A DNA stretch of 37,249 nucleotides, taken from the NCBI GenBank assembly GCA_934293005.1, contig CAKQYA010000025.1, forward strand, positions 1-37,249, written 5' to 3'. The DNA comes from an uncultured Bacteroidaceae bacterium. GTDB lineage: Bacteria > Bacteroidota > Bacteroidia > Bacteroidales > Bacteroidaceae. The position numbers and the translations under genes are program-made. The notes beneath the pieces were generated by a model. The model did no database searches and was not told the origin of the DNA. It saw nothing but the letters and a program-made list of their open reading frames with translations. Numbering within the stretch: position 1 is the stretch's first letter; each line of letters starts with the position of its first letter. Positions 32,596-37,249 of this stretch are shown in pieces.

Positions 32596-33516
32596 ATGAT
32601 GACAAGTAAACTTTTTGCTTGCTTGCGGTCGGCAGTGCCAGGCACGCGCAAGAGTGCCGCATGGTTGCTCAAACTCATGATTCCCATTTCGCTGGGAGTC
32701 ACTCTGCTGCAATATTACGGCATACTGGAATGGATGGCTCAATACCTCCATCCAGTATTCGTGTATATTGGACTTCCTGGAGCTTCAGCCGTGACTTTTA
32801 TATCTGGAGCGACAGCTGGCACATATGCAGGCATTGCAGCCATGATGTCAATGCCGCTCACCATGCGTGAGGCTACAATCATCTCTCTGATGATAGCGCT
32901 GTGTCATGCTCTGCCAATGGAGTGTGCCGTTAACAGGATGACAGGTTCTTCTTTCTGGAAAATGTGCGTCATACGCATTGTCATGGCGTTTGCCTGTGCC
33001 TTTATCCTCAATATGGTCCTTCCAGACATGAACGCAAAGTATTTGTATCTCGGAGCATCTGCTTATAGTTCATTGTGGGATGTGCTGGACGTCTGGTTCG
33101 TTTCGCAACTGAAGATGTCTGCTATGGTGGTGCTCATTATATACACCCTGATGTATGTGCAGCGCCTGATAGAGGCTTATGGGCTTTTGGAGCCTCTGTC
33201 ACGCTTTTTCGCGCCTCTCATGACAGTGTTTGGCTTGCCAAGGAAGGCTGCTTATATGTGGCTGGTTGGCAATGTGCTTGGCATAAGTTATGGGTCGGCT
33301 GTTATGGTTGAGCTGGAAGATGCTGGTGTCATCACGCGAGATGAAGCTAACGACACCAACTATCATCTCATCATGAACCATTCTCTCTTGGAGGACACTG
33401 TCGTGTTTGCGTCCACAGGTGTGTCGGCTTTTTTGCTTATAGCTGTGCGAGTGTCATTTGCCACTTTCCTTGTGTGGATGCGGAGATTGTTTAAAATGGT
33501 ATTCGGAAATAATTAA
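32596..33516 (+). CDS. nucleoside-recognition (Gate) domain membrane protein
   Basis: I prefer the start at 32596 (MMTSKLFACLRSAVPGTRKSAAWLLKLMIP), which places the first helix at the usual distance; the frame extends to an ATG at 32545 that adds 17 residues. The 306-residue product has about eight transmembrane helices in two Gate-like repeats, with FISGATAGTYAGIAAMMSM and, in the second half, GLPRKAAYMWLVGNVLGISYGSAVM. Relatives include SpmA/SpmB and nucleoside-permease gate domains. The substrate is unknown. It follows the DUF1846 gene closely. Confidence 0.8.
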   Translation: MMTSKLFACLRSAVPGTRKSAAWLLKLMIPISLGVTLLQYYGILEWMAQYLHPVFVYIGLPGASAVTFISGATAGTYAGIAAMMSMPLTMREATIISLMIALCHALPMECAVNRMTGSSFWKMCVIRIVMAFACAFILNMVLPDMNAKYLYLGASAYSSLWDVLDVWFVSQLKMSAMVVLIIYTLMYVQRLIEAYGLLEPLSRFFAPLMTVFGLPRKAAYMWLVGNVLGISYGSAVMVELEDAGVITRDEANDTNYHLIMNHSLLEDTVVFASTGVSAFLLIAVRVSFATFLVWMRRLFKMVFGNN

Positions 33517-33534
33517 GATTGGAGAATTTGTTAA

Positions 33535-33562
33535 TCACAAATCTAATGACCGATTTGGTTAA
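33535..33562 (+). repeat. interspersed repeat copy (TCTAATGACCGATT)
   Basis: The core at 33542-33555 is followed by TGGTTAA. It lies 25 bp beyond the Gate-domain gene and before the HAD gene. The left half seen in the copies at 1532 and 5201 is not recognisable here. Confidence 0.65.
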
Positions 33563-33661
33563 TATTATAAGTGAGCATTTTTATTTTCCAACAGCAAAAA
33601 CGTGAATGCCGGGAAATGTTGTTGCAAAATAAATGCGAGCGTATATAAATTACACATATAT

Positions 33662-34420
33662 ATGGGATTCGTTTGGACAAAGAAGAAAGATTCTAAGGAT
33701 GATGATGCTGTTTCTCCTTGGACTAAATTGAAAGATAACGAGCAGGGACATGCTATCGAGGTTATCAAAGAGCATAGCTTCAAGGCTGCCCTGTTCGACT
33801 TGGACGGAACGCTCTTCGACACAGAACCGCAGTACACAATATTCTGGGGCATGATGGCTCGCAAGTACCGTCCTGATGTGCCAAGATTGGAGTATGCTAT
33901 CAAGGGTACCACGCTAAAGCAGATATTCGACACTTATTTTCCTGACAAGCAAATCCAGAAAGAGATAACCGCAAAGCTTAATGAGTGGGAAGCTCAGATG
34001 GAGTATGAATTTGTGCCAGGAGCTCTTGATTACTTGCGAGATCTCAAGGAGCATGGAGTGAAATGTGCAGTGGTGACAAGTTCCAACATTGCTAAGATGC
34101 AGAGTGTGGCCCGTCAGATACCAGAGTTCAACAGTCTTTTCGATCGTGTTCTCACCGCAGAGGACTTTCCTGCATCTAAGCCTGCTCCCGACTGCTATCT
34201 CATTGGCGCCAGTGTTTTTTCAGCTGCTATAGACGAGTGCGTTGTCTTTGAAGACGCCTTTACAGGTCTTCAAGCAGGTATGGCTTCGGGCATTCTCACT
34301 GTTGGCCTCACGACGAGTCTTTCTGATGTGCAGATTGCAGACAAATGCCATTTCGTGATAAGCGACTTCACAGAGATGACTTATGAGCGCACCCTTTCTA
34401 TGCTGGCAGAGAGAAAATGA
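33662..34420 (+). CDS. HAD-superfamily phosphatase or phosphoglucomutase-like hydrolase
   Basis: I start at the ATG at 33662 (MGFVWTKKKDS); the upstream ATG at 33602 adds a Cys-rich stretch unlike the family. The 252-residue enzyme has HAD motif I FDLDGTLFDT (D46, D48), motif II VVTSSN, motif III Lys in ASKPAPDCY and motif IV VFEDAFTGLQAG. A helical cap lies between motifs I and II (subclass I). This is the beta-phosphoglucomutase/2-deoxyglucose-6-phosphatase-like branch; the substrate cannot be assigned. An unusual charged extension of about 40 residues precedes the catalytic domain. Confidence 0.85.
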   Translation: MGFVWTKKKDSKDDDAVSPWTKLKDNEQGHAIEVIKEHSFKAALFDLDGTLFDTEPQYTIFWGMMARKYRPDVPRLEYAIKGTTLKQIFDTYFPDKQIQKEITAKLNEWEAQMEYEFVPGALDYLRDLKEHGVKCAVVTSSNIAKMQSVARQIPEFNSLFDRVLTAEDFPASKPAPDCYLIGASVFSAAIDECVVFEDAFTGLQAGMASGILTVGLTTSLSDVQIADKCHFVISDFTEMTYERTLSMLAERK

Positions 34421-34519
34421 CTGAGAGCGTTATGTGCGCATGATGCTGTTCCTTATGCTTTTTCCCAAGTGGGGCTGCGGCTTTGTCTTGCAGCAGGAAT
34501 GACTGTTCTTGCTATGGCG

Positions 34520-35485
34520 TCATCCTCGTGTGTTTATTATGCAACATTTGTCATGCTGTTCTGTCACATTGTTCATTTCTCTGAAGTCGGAAGGCAGATG
34601 GCCTGTTTGGCGCTTGAACAATTTGACGAAATAGGATGGGTCATCGTAGCCCAGTTCTGCTGATATCTCTTTTATCATCAAGTCTGTGTAACGAACCATT
34701 CGTTTGGCTTCAAGCACAATGCGGTCGTTGATGATTGATAGCGGTGTCTTGCCAGAGCATTCGTTGACGCTTTTGTGGAGTGTGCGCACAGACACGTTAA
34801 GATGGTTGGCATACTCTTGCACTGTGTGCAGGCGTGGATATTCTTTTTCCACCATGCGGCGAAACTGTATGAAGAGTTGGTGCGAAGGACGCAAGGTGTC
34901 CAGTTTCTCTGCTGCTTCATGGGTGCCATGGCGTTGAATCTTTGCCATGAAGATGCATAATAGTGATTTGAGTATGTCTATGTTGCCAAATTCTCCCTGT
35001 CTGTGCGATTCCTCTTCCATATCTTCAACCAAAGGGCGCAGCATATCTGCAGTCTGCTCATCAATGATGTAATATGGAGAGGCGTCGTATGCATGGAACC
35101 CGTTATATTTTAAGAATAGCTTGCCCATGCCCGACTCTTCCGCCATGTTGTCTTTCATGAGGTCGATGCACATCTTTATTGCCACACCCTTATATCCTTC
35201 TTTATGGTCAAAATGATGAATCTGTCCAGGAGAAAGAAAGAATATTGTGCCAGGCACCACGTTATATTCCATAAAGTCGACCGTGTGGTGTCCTTTGCCA
35301 TCTTGAAACCATAATATTTCATAGAATGAGTGCACATGAGCCATGCAGTCGTCTATTTCACTGTGTTCGAATAGTTCTGGCATGCGCTCTACTTTGAATC
35401 CATTGCCGCCAGGAGCGTTGCAAACGGTCTCATACAATTGTATATGCTTCTCTTCTTTATTCATTTCCTTCTTGTTGTTTGTCAT
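34520..35485 (-). CDS. AraC-family transcriptional regulator
   Basis: This 321-residue regulator has an N-terminal cupin-like ligand domain (about 40-125, HVHSFYEILWFQDGKGHHTVDF, VVPGTIFFLSPGQIHHFDH) and a C-terminal double helix-turn-helix (about 215-310, YPRLHTVQEYANHLNVSVRTLHKSVNECSGKTPLSIINDRI, IKEISAELGYDDPSYFVKLFKRQTGHLPSDFR). This is the layout of small-molecule-responsive activators. It is divergent from rubrerythrin across 254 bp, so it may act on that gene, but sequence does not show this. A TACCTTTG promoter box lies just upstream. Confidence 0.9.
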   Translation of the reverse strand: MTNNKKEMNKEEKHIQLYETVCNAPGGNGFKVERMPELFEHSEIDDCMAHVHSFYEILWFQDGKGHHTVDFMEYNVVPGTIFFLSPGQIHHFDHKEGYKGVAIKMCIDLMKDNMAEESGMGKLFLKYNGFHAYDASPYYIIDEQTADMLRPLVEDMEEESHRQGEFGNIDILKSLLCIFMAKIQRHGTHEAAEKLDTLRPSHQLFIQFRRMVEKEYPRLHTVQEYANHLNVSVRTLHKSVNECSGKTPLSIINDRIVLEAKRMVRYTDLMIKEISAELGYDDPSYFVKLFKRQTGHLPSDFREMNNVTEQHDKCCIINTRG

Positions 35486-35501
35486 ATGTTTGTTTTTGCT
35501 G

Positions 35502-35509
35502 CAAAGGTA
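35502..35509 (-). promoter_or_regulatory. possible -7 box for the AraC gene
   Basis: On the minus strand TACCTTTG, a strong match to the Bacteroidota -7 consensus, 17 bp from the start codon. No -33 match is clear. Confidence 0.55.
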
Positions 35510-35666
35510 GTCGATAAATGGTATTTTCTTGCATACGGAGGTTTAAAAAAGTGTAAGATGCATTAATTTACCATTATTATGCACGGATATATTTGTATGT
35601 TCTTTCATTATGCCATATATTTGCACTTGTTAATAGGTGCTCATAATATGAGAACGGCATATAAAA

Positions 35667-35674
35667 TAATTTTG
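35667..35674 (+). promoter_or_regulatory. possible -7 box for rubrerythrin
   Basis: TAATTTTG fits TAnnTTTG about 65 bp before the preferred rubrerythrin start. No -33 box is seen. Confidence 0.45.
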
Positions 35675-35739
35675 GACACCTACTGTTAATGAATGTCTTT
35701 GGAAGAGACGAGTATTCACCATTTAAAAAATGTACTGTT

Positions 35740-36279
35740 ATGGCAAATAAGTATTCAGGCACACAAACAGAGAAAAATCTTGAGGCTGCTTTTGCAGGCG
35801 AGTCACAGGCGCGCAATAAGTACACTTACTTTGCGTCTCGGGCCAAGAAAGACGGTTTTGAACAGATCGCGGCTATTTTCCAGCAGACCGCCGATAATGA
35901 GAAGGAGCACGCCAAGATGTGGTTTAAGGAGCTTTCAGGAATAGGCTCTACGGCAGAGAATCTTGCGGCAGCTGCTGATGGAGAGAATTATGAGTGGACT
36001 GACATGTATGATGGTTTTGCTAAGACTGCTGAAGAAGAGGGCTTTCTGGAACTCGCAGCTAAGTTCCGCCTTGTGGCAGCTATAGAGAAGCGTCATGAGC
36101 AGCGTTATCGTGCTTTGCTCCATAACATTGAGGCTCAGGAAGTGTTTAAAAAGAGTGAAGTTAAGGTATGGGAATGTCGCAACTGTGGTCATATCGTGGT
36201 GGGCAAGAAGGCGCCAGAGGTATGTCCTGTATGCGCTCACCCTCAGTCTTATTTTGAACTTCATGTGGATAATTTCTGA
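35740..36279 (+). CDS. rbr: rubrerythrin
   Basis: I start at the ATG at 35740 (MANKYSGTQTEKNLEAAFAGESQARN), the family start; the ATG at 35689 would add 17 unlike residues. The 179-residue protein has an N-terminal ferritin-like diiron domain (E21, E54 and H57 in NEKEH, E116 in AIEKRHE) and a C-terminal rubredoxin-like domain with C146/C149 and C162/C165. It reduces hydrogen peroxide in anaerobes, drawing electrons from rubredoxin, whose gene is 46 bp downstream. Both domains are complete. Confidence 0.97.
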   Translation: MANKYSGTQTEKNLEAAFAGESQARNKYTYFASRAKKDGFEQIAAIFQQTADNEKEHAKMWFKELSGIGSTAENLAAAADGENYEWTDMYDGFAKTAEEEGFLELAAKFRLVAAIEKRHEQRYRALLHNIEAQEVFKKSEVKVWECRNCGHIVVGKKAPEVCPVCAHPQSYFELHVDNF

Positions 36280-36325
36280 TTTCTATCCTTGTTTTGTATA
36301 ATCATTATTAAATATTATTTTGCTT

Positions 36326-36487
36326 ATGAAAAAGTATGTATGTGACGTGTGTGGCTGGGAATATGACCCAGAGGTGGGTGTGCCAGAGGCTGGCATCCCT
36401 GCAGGCACAGCGTTTGAAGACCTTCCAGATGATTTTGAGTGTCCACTATGCGGAGTGGGGAAAGATCAGTTTTCTGAGGTGGAATAA
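36326..36487 (+). CDS. rubredoxin
   Basis: This protein is only 53 residues long (MKKYVCDVCGWEYDPEVG, then FECPLCGVGKDQF). It has two CxxC pairs (C6/C9 and C39/C42) holding a single Fe(Cys)4 centre, and a DP at the conserved turn. It carries single electrons, here most likely to the rubrerythrin encoded 46 bp upstream, forming a peroxide-defence pair. Length and spacing are standard. A strong terminator follows 70 bp later. Confidence 0.96.
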   Translation: MKKYVCDVCGWEYDPEVGVPEAGIPAGTAFEDLPDDFECPLCGVGKDQFSEVE

Positions 36488-36556
36488 AGTTCTTTGCGCC
36501 TTTATTTGTTTCTGAAGTTTTTATAAACTTCAAATGTGACAAGATCAGTATCATTA

Positions 36557-36606
36557 TATCACAAACAAAAAAGGACTTCTAATGAAGTCCTTTTTTGTTT
36601 GTGATA
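36557..36606. terminator. bidirectional terminator after rubredoxin
   Basis: Arms 36557-36579 and 36584-36606 form a perfect 23-bp stem with loop TAAT. The inner part is GGACTTC/GAAGTCC and the outer arm supplies AAAAAA on one side and TTTTTT on the other, so it can end transcripts from either strand. Confidence 0.85.
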
Positions 36607-36649
36607 CGCTTGGAGTGGCTCTTCATAGAGCCGTGTTTTCTTGGGTTTA

Positions 36650-36846
36650 AACCCAAATCGGTCATTAGATTTTAAATCTTGTTAGTGTTTGTTTCGAGCA
36701 GGTTGCGACAGTTGCGTTGAAGGCATAGCGGGCTATGTCGAAACGCAAATGGAAGCAAGATGCCGAAAGAAACGCTGACAAGAGTTGAAAAGAAGCAATA
36801 ATGTCCTGGTAATTTCCCTGTTTCGGTCTAATGACCGATTGGGGTT
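36650..36846. mobile_element. 197-bp MITE-like element with 20-bp terminal inverted repeats
   Basis: The left end AACCCAAATCGGTCATTAGA (36650-36669) and the reverse complement of the right end (36827-36846) agree at 19 of 20 bases. No ORF lies inside; the centre has an imperfect hairpin (GCATAGCGGGCTATG, near 36723-36737) and a GACAAGAGTTGAAAAGAA segment also found with the solo copies. No transposase is present, so it would be non-autonomous. I see no clear target-site duplication. The rest of the 36488-36906 gap holds the terminator and nothing coding. Confidence 0.6.
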
Positions 36847-36906
36847 AAACTTACGATGCTTACACGAAAAGAGATGAGGGAGCAACAGCAATGGTTTCAC
36901 ACAACA

Positions 36907-37249
36907 TTAAGTACGCAGAAAGACTCCATAAAGCGGCATGTTGGAGATATCCTCTTGTTGACGATAAGGCAACATAGAATAACGGATGGCAGATATGTCA
37001 GGGTGCTCCTTAAGATAGTTATGCAATGAGGTGGCTTTGATGCTTGTACCGCCTTTTACTTCTATAGGCAATAATGCCCCTTCACGCTGAATGAGGAAAT
37101 CCACTTACATAAGCAAGATTATCAAACTCTGCACGACCGAATTCTTTAAGAATATAAGTCTTGCCACATTGCCTTACCCCGTTTAATATCAACGGCTTAT
37201 GACACTCTTGATTTTTCCATTCTACAAGCTTAGCATATATCTTTCTCTT
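36907..37249 (-). pseudogene. AAA/DUF4143 ATPase, internally deleted and partial
   Basis: From the right edge, the minus strand reads an AAA_14-type N-terminus (KRKIYAKLVEWKN, HKPLILNGVRQCGKTYILKEF with Walker A GVRQCGKT, then FDNLAYV). It then runs into a stop after a few wrong-frame residues. At 37104 a different frame begins VDFLIQREGALLPIEVKGG, the typical C-terminal nuclease-like part of DUF4143 proteins, ending GVFLRT at 36907. About 300 residues of the family's middle are missing, so an internal deletion joined the two ends out of frame. The gene is certainly non-functional as read. The first residues lie beyond the window. Confidence 0.85.

Overview
The window looks like the chromosome of an anaerobic member of Bacteroidales, most likely Prevotellaceae (Prevotella/Segatella type). 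The signs are a SusC/SusD pair, lipoproteins with Bacteroidota-style signal peptides, DUF4924 and DUF4827 proteins, a rubrerythrin/rubredoxin pair, and many promoters with the Bacteroidota -7 box TAnnTTTG. No rRNA, tRNA, CRISPR array or intact insertion sequence was seen. Family names come from reading the protein sequences; no database search was possible.

Layout. (1) 1-1560, minus strand: a small secreted protein and a lipoprotein, both unrecognised, flanked by an exact 37-bp direct repeat, then a noncoding stretch with a perfect 18-bp hairpin. (2) 1558-4844, minus: two PLP enzymes of sulfur amino acid metabolism with a LuxR-type response regulator between them. (3) 5481-14843, plus: the most unusual region. 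It holds a PstS-like periplasmic binding protein, SusC, SusD, a lipoprotein with two YtkA/FixH-like domains and Met/His clusters, and a TonB-dependent receptor resembling copper receptors (OprC/NosA). The binding protein and susD are each preceded by the same promoter module (TACCA-N6-TGGTA palindrome, then TAACTTTG about 62-64 bp further on). A terminator separates susC from susD. I read this as one regulon in two transcription units, possibly for copper or another metal or metal complex. (4) 15073-16302: an SDF-family symporter with changed substrate-site residues.

(5) 16586-25165, minus: an ECF sigma factor and a run of housekeeping genes: fmt, ClC channel, tsaC, prfC, rfbD, a DUF4924 protein and a LysE-type exporter. 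(6) 25406-26380, plus: a ROK sugar kinase. (7) 26675-30909, minus: glmM, a DUF4827 lipoprotein, a flotillin and its NfeD-like partner. (8) 31064-34420, plus: a DUF1846 protein, a Gate-domain membrane protein and a HAD hydrolase. (9) 34520-35485, minus: an AraC regulator. (10) 35740-36487, plus: rubrerythrin and rubredoxin, the latter only 53 residues, closed by a 23-bp terminator stem. (11) 36650-37249: a 197-bp MITE-like element with 20-bp terminal inverted repeats, then an AAA/DUF4143 ATPase pseudogene with its middle deleted. The end motif of the MITE-like element also occurs alone at three other intergenic sites.
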